From contig NZ_BBRX01000021.1 in NCBI RefSeq assembly GCF_000829675.1, forward strand, positions 57,572-121,571: 64,000 bases of DNA, written 5' to 3'. This DNA comes from Acinetobacter rudis. Lineage in GTDB: Bacteria > Pseudomonadota > Gammaproteobacteria > Pseudomonadales > Moraxellaceae. Positions 55,514-63,996 of this stretch are shown here, piece after piece. Every line of letters begins with the position of its first letter. Position 1 is the stretch's first letter. A program made the position numbers and the translations under genes. The notes under the pieces are model-generated. The model was given only the letters and a program-made list of their open reading frames with translations, made no database searches and was not told the DNA's origin.

Positions 55514-55926
55514 ATCATTCAATTTTCACAAGTATGGAACAAGGTAAATCAAGAGAAAACTACGATTTTATCGCTGTCATAGATGCTATTACTTGGAATG
55601 AGAATGGTTTAATCACAGCGATTACGCAAGATATTAAAAGCAAAGAAGTACTCATGTTGGCTTGGATTAACCGTGATGCCCTACTCGAAACTCTTGATAG
55701 CAGACAGGTCTGTTATTGGTCACGTTCCCGTCAAAAAATGTGGAGAAAAGGTGAAAGCTCAGGACATCGACAAAAATTAATTGAAGCGCGATTGGATTGT
55801 GATGGCGACTGTATCTTATTTTTAGTTGAACAGTCAGGAGTAGCCTGTCATACCAATCGTCCAAGTTGTTTTTATATCGGTTTAGAGCGTAATAGCGTCA
55901 CCATCTTAACTGAGCCCCTACGTTAA
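55507..55926 (+). CDS. hisI: Phosphoribosyl-AMP cyclohydrolase paralogue
   Basis: 139 residues, single HisI domain without HisE. EVLMLAWINRDALLET, CYWSRSRQKMWRKGESSGHRQ (the substrate loop) and the zinc cysteines in LDCDGDC and GVACHTNRPSCF are present. It opens the adenine ring of PR-AMP in histidine synthesis. The zinc cysteines remain, so it is probably a high-affinity or substitute paralogue made under zinc limitation, not a zinc-free form. It overlaps folE2 by seven bases. Confidence 0.9.
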   Translation: MLNHSIFTSMEQGKSRENYDFIAVIDAITWNENGLITAITQDIKSKEVLMLAWINRDALLETLDSRQVCYWSRSRQKMWRKGESSGHRQKLIEARLDCDGDCILFLVEQSGVACHTNRPSCFYIGLERNSVTILTEPLR

Positions 55927-55949
55927 TTTTGATTAAAGTAAGAAATACT

Positions 55950-56510
55950 ATGATTCGTAAAAATCCTTCTGGACACCTCCCCCTTATTGATCAATCTGCC
56001 TATATCGACCAGACTGCGATTATTTGTGGCAAAGTTATTATAGAGGCCAATGTTTTTGTAGGTCCTTATGCAGTAATACGTGCAGATGAACTGAATGAAG
56101 ATGGTGATATAGAGCCAATTCTGATTAGAGAAAATTCTAATATTCAAGATGGTGTTGTAATTCATTCTAAAGCTGGTGCAAAAGTCACAATTGGCTGTAA
56201 TTCGTCAATCGCACATCGTTCAATTATTCATGGCCCTTGTGAGGTCGGTAATCACGTCTTTGTGGGTTTTAATAGTGTGCTATTTAATTGTAAAGTCGGA
56301 GATCACAGTGCCGTTCGGCATAATGCTGTTGTTGATGGATGTAATTTACCTGAATATTTTTATGTACCCGCGATGAGTTATATCCACGCTACAACTGATT
56401 TAAGCCAATTTCCACCAATAGATATTTCAATTAGTGAGTTTTCTGAGAGTGTGGTAAGTACAAATATCGAATTGGTTCAAGGTTATAAGGCATTACAAAA
56501 TGAATTTTAG
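55950..56510 (+). CDS. Gamma-class carbonic anhydrase-like hexapeptide-repeat protein
   Basis: 186 residues with left-handed beta-helix repeats. Putative metal histidines are in VVIHSK and SSIAHRSIIHGP; RADELNEDGD matches the acidic loop of the gamma-CA family (CaiE/PaaY/YrdA-like). The ATG at 55950 follows GATTAAAGTAAG. It is third in the zinc-starvation operon; a role as a zinc-independent (or iron/cobalt-using) replacement of beta-CA is inferred. Overlaps pyrC by 11 bases. Confidence 0.82.
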   Translation: MIRKNPSGHLPLIDQSAYIDQTAIICGKVIIEANVFVGPYAVIRADELNEDGDIEPILIRENSNIQDGVVIHSKAGAKVTIGCNSSIAHRSIIHGPCEVGNHVFVGFNSVLFNCKVGDHSAVRHNAVVDGCNLPEYFYVPAMSYIHATTDLSQFPPIDISISEFSESVVSTNIELVQGYKALQNEF

Positions 56511-57855
56511 ACAGCTGCCTGACTTGATTATTCATAACGCCAATATTGTCAATGAGGGACTTTGCCAAATTGGGGATGTATTGATTCAACAAGGACGTAT
56601 TGCCAAAATTCAATCGAGTATTACAGGTTTTTATCATGCTAAATCAATTGAAGCAAATGGTGCATGGTTAATCCCAGGCATGATTGACGATCAAGTCCAT
56701 TTCCGTGATCCTGGCTCTCCTCAGAAGGGACGCTTTTCCACAGAGTCGGTTGCTGCTGCTGTGGGAGGCATCACCAGTATTATGGATATGCCAAACACTC
56801 AGCCTGCAACTTTAGACTTAGCGGCATTACAATACAAAAAGGATATTGCAGCCAAATACAGCATGACCAATTATGCTTTTCATTTTGGAGTAAGTGCTGA
56901 CAATTTAAATATAGTTGAAAACTTAGACCCTAAACTTGTAAGTGGCGTGAAAGTATTTATGGGAGCTTCAACGGGCAATATGCTTGTTGATGATGTACAG
57001 GTCTTAGAGCGTTTATTTGCCAATGTTCCTACCATTTTATTGTCTCACTGTGAATCTACACCGCGCATCAAGCAATTAGAACAGTATTATCGGCAAAAGT
57101 ATGGAGATGCAGTACCAGCAGTTTTACATCCTCAAATTAGAGATAAACAAGCATGTTTTAATAGTTCTCAGTTGGCTGTTGCTTTGGCTGAAAAATATGG
57201 CACACAACTACACGTTCTACATATTAGCACCGCCAGAGAACTTTGTTTATTTAAGAATTTACCTTTAGACAAGAAATATATTACGGCAGAAGTTTGTGTT
57301 CACCATCTTAGTTTTGATGAATCGGATTATGCTCATCAGGGACATTTGATTAAGTGTAATCCTGCAATTAAAACCCTGATGGATAAGCAAACACTTATTG
57401 AAGCAGTTGCTCATACAGATCGTCTAGATATTATTGGAACAGATCATGCACCTCATACCTGGCAAGAAAAGCAAAAGTCTTACTTTCAGGCTCCTGCAGG
57501 TCTACCTTTAGTACAACATGCAATTCCTGCTTTAATGGATCTCGTTGCAGACCGGCTTTTGCCCATTGAGACCTTGGTACGAAAAACCTCACATCAAGTT
57601 GCAGATTTATTTCGTATCAAAGATCGAGGATATATTCGTGAAGGTTATTGGGCAGATTTAGTGTTAATAAAAGAGAACCATGACCAGCAGGCAGTTTCGC
57701 AACAACGTAATTTTATGTACTGTGGCTGGACACCTTTTCAAAATAAAACTTTTCGCTATTTAGTCGATACAACAATTATTTCAGGGCAACTCGCATGGCA
57801 TAATCAACAGGTCTTTCTCAACTGTCGAGGGCATGCTTTAGAGATTGACCGCTAA
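56500..57855 (+). CDS. pyrC: Dihydroorotase paralogue (PyrC-like, Bacteroidetes-type motif)
   Basis: 451 residues. Carboxylated lysine in GVKVFMGASTGNM, histidines in LSHCES and HVLHIST, and aspartate in IGTDHAPHT match class I dihydroorotases. The usual HxH at the metal centre reads DDQVHFRDPG (Gln65-x-His67), a variant that I recall from Bacteroidetes enzymes. It makes dihydroorotate for pyrimidines. Last gene of the Zur-controlled run, so it probably replaces the normal PyrC when zinc is scarce. Confidence 0.87.
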   Translation: MNFRQLPDLIIHNANIVNEGLCQIGDVLIQQGRIAKIQSSITGFYHAKSIEANGAWLIPGMIDDQVHFRDPGSPQKGRFSTESVAAAVGGITSIMDMPNTQPATLDLAALQYKKDIAAKYSMTNYAFHFGVSADNLNIVENLDPKLVSGVKVFMGASTGNMLVDDVQVLERLFANVPTILLSHCESTPRIKQLEQYYRQKYGDAVPAVLHPQIRDKQACFNSSQLAVALAEKYGTQLHVLHISTARELCLFKNLPLDKKYITAEVCVHHLSFDESDYAHQGHLIKCNPAIKTLMDKQTLIEAVAHTDRLDIIGTDHAPHTWQEKQKSYFQAPAGLPLVQHAIPALMDLVADRLLPIETLVRKTSHQVADLFRIKDRGYIREGYWADLVLIKENHDQQAVSQQRNFMYCGWTPFQNKTFRYLVDTTIISGQLAWHNQQVFLNCRGHALEIDR

Positions 57856-57859
57856 TTAA

Positions 57860-58241
57860 TCATCTTTGATAGGGCGATTCTTTACAAGCAGTCAAGCATG
57901 AAAAGATATCGCCTGTATGTGCCTCCAAACGCCGACCATCAGGATCTAATAAATTGAACTCCCTTCACTCTTATTCTGTTTCTACTGCCACACTTGTGAA
58001 TTTTTTAGTTGTGTTTTAAAGCGCTCAATTTGATCACTTTCTATCGTAAATGCGTAGTGAGTATAATCTTGCTTTAAATCCACATGGTCTTTAGATAGAC
58101 ACAGCCCTAATGATCCTAAAGTAAGGTATGTGCCTTTATTCCACTTCGGTTTAGCTGTAAATCCTAAAATATTTTATAAAAAATAAAGCTTCGTTCAACA
58201 TCACTCACAGCTAAAGTCAGATGATTTAAATTCTTTAACAT
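57860..58241 (-). pseudogene. fosA-like glutathione transferase pseudogene (VOC fold)
   Basis: Read on the minus strand with shifts, it starts MLKNLNHLTLAVSDVERSF, then [47 protein letters not shown] and [14 protein letters not shown], ending CKESPYQR. This is the whole FosA (fosfomycin-modifying) sequence order at normal length, but with a stop after VWQ and at least two frameshifts. Non-functional as it stands; a sequencing problem is unlikely to cause all breaks. Confidence 0.8.
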
Positions 58242-58270
58242 ATCAAAAACTCTCAAAATTTTATTATATT

Positions 58271-58732
58271 TTAAGCAATATTAGGGACATCAAGTGTAAC
58301 TTTGACTCGATCTAAAACCACTGTTGTTTTAAACCACTGTACATTAGCATTATTGTGAAAAAGATCATCACATAAGGTTTTAAATCTGCTCATACTCGGT
58401 ACCAAGATTATTAACATAAAATCGGCCTCGCCTGTAACGTAATAACACTGCTGCACTTCTGGGCCAGAAAAACTTTCTTTTAATAGCTCAAGATCAGTTG
58501 CATGTGTTTGATTTACCCGAACTTCAACAAGAAGAGTAATCACTTGATTCACTTTATCAGGATTAACTACAGCAATATTACCAATAATATATCCATTATC
58601 TCGTAGTTTTTGAATTCGGCGTTGTACCGAGGCAGTAGATAAATGAATAGATTCTGCCAGCTCTCGTAAAGGCGTCAAACAGTCTTTTTGAAGTAGTTCA
58701 AGTAATAAAAGATCAAATTTATCTAAGCTCAT
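58271..58732 (-). CDS. Lrp/AsnC-family transcriptional regulator
   Basis: 153 residues from the ATG at 58732: N-terminal helix-turn-helix (LDKFDLLLLELLQKDCLTPL, ELAESIHLSTASVQRRIQKL) and C-terminal RAM domain (VTGEADFMLIILVPSM). Longer frames reach 58816 but would leave 22 bases to the divergent transporter gene, so the shorter family-length start is preferred. It probably controls the RarD-like gene. Confidence 0.87.
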   Translation of the reverse strand: MSLDKFDLLLLELLQKDCLTPLRELAESIHLSTASVQRRIQKLRDNGYIIGNIAVVNPDKVNQVITLLVEVRVNQTHATDLELLKESFSGPEVQQCYYVTGEADFMLIILVPSMSRFKTLCDDLFHNNANVQWFKTTVVLDRVKVTLDVPNIA

Positions 58733-58838
58733 CATAAATAGTCTGTGAGAAAATTTCTCATTCATACTAAAAAATACAAGGCCATTTATCAATTGTTGTG
58801 AAATAAAATATTGCATGAATTTCTAACTGTAATAACTT

Positions 58839-59738
58839 ATGCATACCCCACCGAATACTTCACTTGGTATAACCTTCAATGTAATTGCATCTATTTTATT
58901 TGCACTGATGTTTGCCTATACCTCTTTATTACAGTCTTTACACGGCAATGAAATATATGGTTGGCGTATTTTTTTAACTTTTCCTTGTTTAACACTATTT
59001 ATCCTAATTCAAGGGAATTGGCCGCAAGTCATCAACATCTATCAGCGTTTATATTCTGAGCGATATTTCTTTCTAACTAGACTCATATCATCATTTCTTA
59101 TTGGATTTCAACTTTGGTTGTTTATGTGGGCTCCAAGCCATGGCTATGGATTAGATATATCACTGGGTTATTTTATGATGCCTATTACTATGGTTATTGT
59201 CGGGCGATTTGCATTTAAAGAGCAGATGTCCAAAATGCAGAAAATCTCGTGTTTTTTTGCGATACTAGGCATTATTAACATGTTAATACTCTCAAAAACA
59301 CTGACATGGCCGACTTTGGTAATTTGCTTTGGCTATCCAATATATTTCTGGCTCAGACAAAAAACCAATACGAATAATATTGCGGGCCTTTGGTTTGACA
59401 TGATGCTGAGTATTCCTGTTAGTTTGTTTTTCATTATGAATGGTGCAATTGTTTTAGACCAATCTCATGAAAACACACAAATAATATGGCTTATTTTAGG
59501 ACTTGGATTAATCAGTGCTCTCGCCTTAGCATTTCAATCACTTTCTGCGCCGCACTTAAATCTCAGTCTTTTCGGCCTTTTGGTATATGTTGAACCTATA
59601 TTATTATTGCTTGTTGCAATCCTATTAGGTGAGACCATTGCACCAGCAGAATGGCCAACTTATATTGCCATATGGTGCGCAGTGCTAGTGCTTATTGTTG
59701 AAGGCATATTGAGTTTTAAGCGCAGGGTTTACAATTAA
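58839..59738 (+). CDS. RarD/EamA-family DMT transporter
   Basis: 299 residues with ten hydrophobic helices. YGWRIFLTFPCL, HGYGLDISLGYFMMPITMVIVGRFAFKE (family loop) and GLLVYVEPILLLLVAILLGE match RarD-type members of the drug/metabolite transporters. Paired with a divergent Lrp regulator, a layout common for amino-acid exporters; substrate not known. Confidence 0.85.
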   Translation: MHTPPNTSLGITFNVIASILFALMFAYTSLLQSLHGNEIYGWRIFLTFPCLTLFILIQGNWPQVINIYQRLYSERYFFLTRLISSFLIGFQLWLFMWAPSHGYGLDISLGYFMMPITMVIVGRFAFKEQMSKMQKISCFFAILGIINMLILSKTLTWPTLVICFGYPIYFWLRQKTNTNNIAGLWFDMMLSIPVSLFFIMNGAIVLDQSHENTQIIWLILGLGLISALALAFQSLSAPHLNLSLFGLLVYVEPILLLLVAILLGETIAPAEWPTYIAIWCAVLVLIVEGILSFKRRVYN

Positions 59739-59887
59739 ATATGATTACTTCATCTTTTCAAGACAGTAATTAACTCACATATATGTCTTTGTTGTGTAGA
59801 TTTTGAAATAAACTCTTTCTTAAACTAAATTTATATTTTAACTTCGTAACGAAAGTAAATGATGTTGAGCAATGAGAGAAGCATTTT

Positions 59888-60298
59888 ATGATGAAAATAT
59901 TAATTCAAAGTCTGAGCTTAGGCAGTTTAATTACTGTATCTTCACTGCTCTATGCTGCCCCTGTAGCAAATGAACTCAGTAAAAGCTTTCATCTCTGTAC
60001 TGAAAATGCCAATGGAATAATTGAACAAGCAGCGTGTTTAAGTAATGAATCTGATTTACAAGAGAATCGGCTTAAGCGCATATATACAGGATTACAATCA
60101 AAGTTATCAAGTGAACAAAAGGAGCAACTTGTAATTTCGCAACAGAAATGGATGGCTGCTAAAGAGAGTGATTCAATTTTAGAAACGATAATTTATGATC
60201 ATTCCCAACCTGAAAACCTTCAAATGAAACTCAATGAAATAAAGCGAGTGAAAGCACGTGCAGATCAGTTAGAACAGTATTTAACGATCACCCAGTAA
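59888..60298 (+). CDS. Exported LprI/DUF1311-family protein
   Basis: 136 residues. A signal peptide ends near YAAP. The mature part has the DUF1311 pattern: CTENANGIIEQAACLSNESDLQENRLKRIY (two cysteines before a helix) and KWMAAKESDS. Members include LprI, a lysozyme inhibitor of mycobacteria, and related proteins in many proteobacteria. First of three small exported proteins in a row. Confidence 0.75.
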   Translation: MMKILIQSLSLGSLITVSSLLYAAPVANELSKSFHLCTENANGIIEQAACLSNESDLQENRLKRIYTGLQSKLSSEQKEQLVISQQKWMAAKESDSILETIIYDHSQPENLQMKLNEIKRVKARADQLEQYLTITQ

Positions 60299-60325
60299 TC
60301 TTATAAGGAAATTAAAGAGATCAGT

Positions 60326-60862
60326 ATGAAAATATTAAGTCCCCTCATCATCGCTGTGTTTAGCCTACCTGTCATTACACATGCCAAATCATTACAAAGT
60401 TGGGAACAGTGTATTGAACGAGTTGGCAAAACAATCGATATTGCAGAAGTTGGAAATATTGGTTATGAACAGGAAGTTGTAAAACAATGTGGGACTCGTC
60501 CAATTGTACCAATTGAGATCAACAAACTTGGAGATAAACTACCTTTTGATGTTATACAGGCAGCACCTTGGAAAGAAAAGTTTCAAAAACTGACACAAAA
60601 AGATTATAAAAATATCCAGACAGCTTTAACTGTATCAAGCTCAATGCAGCCTGATGGAGACTGGATGATTGGACATGGTCATGATCCACAAGGAGGCAAT
60701 ACAAGTAAGGCAGTTATTGCAATTAATACCAAGACTGCAAAAGTACTTGCAGTATATGCAGATGTAACAGGCGTGCGTAATTTGTATGGTTTCAATGAAA
60801 ATAGCAAAGATGTTCCACAAAAGCTCCTGCAATGGTTGTCTGATGAAACAGGAGCAGGTTAA
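60326..60862 (+). CDS. Exported protein of unknown function
   Basis: 178 residues. A signal peptide ends THAKS; the mature part has two cysteines (QCIERV, KQCGTR) and a GHGHDPQGGNTSKAVIAINTKTAKVLAVYAD segment resembling a small beta-sheet domain. I do not recognise the family. It lies 27 bases after the LprI-like gene and 4 bases before the next, so the three are co-transcribed. Confidence 0.75.
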   Translation: MKILSPLIIAVFSLPVITHAKSLQSWEQCIERVGKTIDIAEVGNIGYEQEVVKQCGTRPIVPIEINKLGDKLPFDVIQAAPWKEKFQKLTQKDYKNIQTALTVSSSMQPDGDWMIGHGHDPQGGNTSKAVIAINTKTAKVLAVYADVTGVRNLYGFNENSKDVPQKLLQWLSDETGAG

Positions 60863-60866
60863 GCAT

Positions 60867-61289
60867 ATGAAATTTTTGAATATAATCATATTTTCATTGA
60901 GCGCGCATCTTTCTGTTACTGCATTTGCGAGTAGTGAACAAACAACTCTACCGCTTCCAGATCGTTCTTATACTCATGCAAAATTTCAACCCAGTTATTT
61001 AACCTGTATTGAACAGAGCGGCGGTGCAACCTATAAACTGCAAAGTTGTATGGATGCTGAATATAGTTACCATAAACAACGCGTTGAACAATCATTTGCC
61101 CGAATTATCAGCCAGCCAGATAGCGTAAAAAAGGATAAGCTGATGGATGAGATTGCGAATTGGTGGAGTGACAGTGAGAAATATTGTACTTGGGATCCAA
61201 AAACAGAAGGACAAGGTCAGATGCTTGATGCTCAATCATGCAGCCTAAACCGTGTCGCAAATCTTGCTGAAAAAATTAAAAATAACTAG
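60867..61289 (+). CDS. Exported cysteine-containing DUF1311-like protein
   Basis: 140 residues. Signal peptide ending FASS. CIEQSGGATYKLQSCMDAEYSYHKQRVEQSF resembles the LprI/DUF1311 opening (Cys, Cys then acidic-aromatic helix), and WWSDSEKYCTWDP with SCSLNRVA adds two more cysteines. GGAG precedes the ATG at 60867 by about ten bases; longer frames start inside the upstream gene. Inhibitor of host or competitor lysozyme is a guess only. Confidence 0.65.
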   Translation: MKFLNIIIFSLSAHLSVTAFASSEQTTLPLPDRSYTHAKFQPSYLTCIEQSGGATYKLQSCMDAEYSYHKQRVEQSFARIISQPDSVKKDKLMDEIANWWSDSEKYCTWDPKTEGQGQMLDAQSCSLNRVANLAEKIKNN

Positions 61290-61320
61290 ATGATTTAAGA
61301 TTGATCGATTTCTCACAGAA

Positions 61321-61348
61321 GTGTGTCTAGTAACTGAACTAGACACAC
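61321..61348 (+). terminator. Hairpin after the small exported protein genes
   Basis: GTGTGTCTAGT / ACTAGACACAC, a perfect 11-bp stem with a 6-base loop, about 30 bases past the last stop. The T-run is short. Confidence 0.6.
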
Positions 61349-61566
61349 TTAGAATGATCAAATTTATCTCAACTGAGATTGAGCCAAGATTTATCAGTTG
61401 AAGAAAATAGTCTATATCGATTAATACAGCTTTGCTCCAAGTGCCATTTTCCCCTACTCGATCTATTTTAAACAAATATGTCTAAATATATTTATTGTTT
61501 TATCGATATTATTAAATTTTCCTAGAGTAAACATTATTTTTTAATCGTTCACAGCAGCGAAAAATA

Positions 61567-61600
61567 AACATAGAGATATCACCGATCTCTATGTTTTTTG
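61567..61600 (-). terminator. Terminator after the DUF2156-like gene
   Basis: AACATAGAGAT / ATCTCTATGTT, 11-bp stem and 7-base loop, bounded by A-rich and T-rich runs on both sides, so it can act in both directions. Confidence 0.8.
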
Positions 61601-61606
61601 GAAAAT

Positions 61607-62602
61607 CTAAATACTATTGGTGGCTAATAATAATGTAAGTAATGACTTAAGTGCTCTGCCTTTTGCAAAAGCAATATATTCATAATCGATGATTTGCGGC
61701 CGCCAACTCATTTTATACTGACGCTGAGATTGTGCTGGATACACAATACCTCCCTTTTTTTCTAGATATTTCATGATCAAATGAAAAAAACAAGATGAGT
61801 TAAAATTGAGCTTATTTTGCAGTTCAACCAATGGAGTAAAACCAAAATTTAAATAATCAAGTTCCTCTAGATCATGCATCGCATATTGATTAATTTGCTG
61901 CATAACTCCATCCTGAGAGCTCGGATCTTTACGAGTGATATTGTGAAACCATCCAGTATATTTACCAAAGCTTTTACTATAAATAATATAAGCAAGAATT
62001 TTGTCGTCTTTTTTAGCGATATATAATTTATGTAAATTTGTGTCGATGTTCACTGTGCTAAAGTTGGTGATGAGATGGCGTAAATATTTTGTTTTCTTTT
62101 TTTTGATCCAATAGTTATTAATAATTTCTAAATTGGGTTTAATAATATCAAAGTCTTGTTGAGATTTAATTTTTTCTATAATTACTCCACTTTTAATTGC
62201 TTTATTTATTTTATGCCTTAATTGTTGAAATCTTCTTCCTTCCATGGAGTAATTCTTATAATCAACAGTAAAGGAAGCACCTAATTGGTTGATAACCAAA
62301 GAGCTTTTTTCAAGAAATCGTATATCCTCATGTGGAAAATGTAAAAATATATAGGCATAATTATTGCCTCGACAATAAGATAAAAACGCTTTTAATGTTT
62401 CAAGTTTATCCTCCAAATCAGCAAGAATTCCACCAACGCTTACTAAGGTATTTTTATATTGAAAAAAAACGATAGCGGATTTCTTGGAAATGAACCATTT
62501 AAAATTATTTTCGAATAAGAGAGGAGATATTGAGCTTCGACATAAATGTAGAAGTCTGGTTTCCAATATCTCATCAGTATTTAATGATTTAATAGAAAAC
62601 AT
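61607..62602 (-). CDS. DUF2156-like GNAT acyltransferase
   Basis: 331 residues. RRFQQLRHKINKAIKSGVII, DKILAYIIYSKSFGKYTGWFHNITRKDPSSQDGVMQQINQYAM and DYLNFGFTPLVEL follow the pattern of DUF2156, the soluble GNAT-type domain found in aminoacyl-phosphatidylglycerol synthases. It is predicted to transfer an acyl or aminoacyl group; donor and acceptor are unknown. It sits 95 bases after the diiron oxygenase gene and ends the trio. Confidence 0.7.
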   Translation of the reverse strand: MFSIKSLNTDEILETRLLHLCRSSISPLLFENNFKWFISKKSAIVFFQYKNTLVSVGGILADLEDKLETLKAFLSYCRGNNYAYIFLHFPHEDIRFLEKSSLVINQLGASFTVDYKNYSMEGRRFQQLRHKINKAIKSGVIIEKIKSQQDFDIIKPNLEIINNYWIKKKKTKYLRHLITNFSTVNIDTNLHKLYIAKKDDKILAYIIYSKSFGKYTGWFHNITRKDPSSQDGVMQQINQYAMHDLEELDYLNFGFTPLVELQNKLNFNSSCFFHLIMKYLEKKGGIVYPAQSQRQYKMSWRPQIIDYEYIAFAKGRALKSLLTLLLATNSI

Positions 62603-62697
62603 GGTTAATTTTTTACTTTCATTGATCAGTTGTTAATTTCATATCACATGATGCAGGAGTCATATGATTTCTAAAACTCTTATTTTAAATTTAATTT

Positions 62698-63600
62698 TTA
62701 TTCAGTATCTAGTTGAATTCCAATATATTGCAGCCTAGATTTTTGCATTTTTTCTACCAAACTATTGGTAATTTCAATACGTTGTTCAGGAACAGTATCT
62801 TTTAAAAAGATACCGTCTACTAAATAAAAATCCTCGATCTGTGCTAAATTCTGTTGCATGCCTTGCTGATACAACTCTTCCCTGTTAAGTATAATTTCAT
62901 GCATATTCGAAATCTCCCAAAGTTGTAAACCCTCTTGAATACACTCTTTTAATTGTTGAACGATTTTTGGTTTTTTATCAATTTGCCTTTTCAAAATTTC
63001 CGCACAGACAGTTAAATGTCTAATTTCATCTAAATTTGCATAGTTTTGTACCTTTGCAGCATTGGGATAAAAAGGTAACCATTTTCTTTCGCTTAATTCT
63101 GCTGTAGGTGCAAGTACTCCTTCTAAAATAATTGTGATAATAATGATGCCAGCATAAAAGTTCTTTTTTTCAACGACCCACTTTTGTACAAGATTCTGAA
63201 ATGGTTGTACAACATCTAAGTGGGCATAATTCAATACAACTGCCATTTCATTTACTGGATCATCCAGTGTTAAAAAAGAGTTTTGTTGTAGATAAGAGCG
63301 AAAAAGATAACTATGATGCGTCTCATCAATGAGCAAAGTATTTAAAAAATCATACTCCTCTATAGTGGGTGCTAATTTAATAATATCTAAGATCGACTTG
63401 GAGGCATAAAACTCTGTAAGTGACTTAAAACTTAACTCATGGATCAGTGATTTTTTAAAAAATAGATTTTCTAAAAGGCTATCTTCTTGTAAACAAGAGA
63501 TGTTTTCATTTTCTTTTGTTAAGAACCAGTGGCCTAAAAAGTTATTATTTATAGATGTCTGACTTTTTAAAGAGTCCATTAAAAAACCTGGTAAGTTCAT
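62698..63600 (-). CDS. Ferritin-like diiron oxygenase
   Basis: 300 residues, mostly helical. ExxH motifs are visible in LLIDETHHSYLF and LDEIRHLTVC, with additional glutamate in ILEGVLAPTAEL; four-helix-bundle diiron spacing fits. It most resembles AurF/VlmB-type N-oxygenases, which oxidise amines, but C-hydroxylation is equally possible. AGGATT precedes the ATG. It lies four bases after the small membrane-protein gene. Confidence 0.7.
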   Translation of the reverse strand: MNLPGFLMDSLKSQTSINNNFLGHWFLTKENENISCLQEDSLLENLFFKKSLIHELSFKSLTEFYASKSILDIIKLAPTIEEYDFLNTLLIDETHHSYLFRSYLQQNSFLTLDDPVNEMAVVLNYAHLDVVQPFQNLVQKWVVEKKNFYAGIIIITIILEGVLAPTAELSERKWLPFYPNAAKVQNYANLDEIRHLTVCAEILKRQIDKKPKIVQQLKECIQEGLQLWEISNMHEIILNREELYQQGMQQNLAQIEDFYLVDGIFLKDTVPEQRIEITNSLVEKMQKSRLQYIGIQLDTE

Positions 63601-63603
63601 TTT

Positions 63604-63996
63604 TCAATCCTTTAAAAATATAGTCGGTGTTTTGAATAAATCTTTAGATGCTTTAGGAAAATTACCCAATATCCCTCGATCTAAAAAAATATGTGCATAT
63701 AATGCAATAAAACTATAGTCATTTTTAAATTGATATAGCCAAAAAATACTCATTAAGGCGATGATGACTAAACTATGAAAAAAATTATATAAAGTATAAA
63801 AAATCTTTAAGGTATTCTCATCTCCATACCAATAATTCCAGATACGTCCAGGAATATAACCAATGAGGTCAATAAGCAAAAATAATGAAATGTAATAATA
63901 AAAATTTATCTGTTTATACAAAATAATTGTCAGCAGCATACAAATAATAAATAGTAAAAAACTCTCTCTTTTTAAAAAATAGATTTTATTTAGCAT
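63604..63996 (-). CDS. Small integral membrane protein of unknown function
   Basis: 130 residues with about four hydrophobic helices (FIICMLLTIILY, YYISLFLLIDLIGYIPG, FFHSLVIIALMSIFWLY, FIALYAHIFLDRGILG). No recognised family. The ATG is at 63996, so the gene may be complete but its upstream partners are outside the window. First of three genes on this strand with the diiron and DUF2156-like genes. Confidence 0.6.
   Translation of the reverse strand: MLNKIYFLKRESFLLFIICMLLTIILYKQINFYYYISLFLLIDLIGYIPGRIWNYWYGDENTLKIFYTLYNFFHSLVIIALMSIFWLYQFKNDYSFIALYAHIFLDRGILGNFPKASKDLFKTPTIFLKD

Larger units (their letters stand above)
61290..61606. other. Intergenic region with two hairpins
   Basis: About 315 bases between convergent units. 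It contains hairpins at 61321-61348 and 61567-61600 and no gene. Confidence 0.7.
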
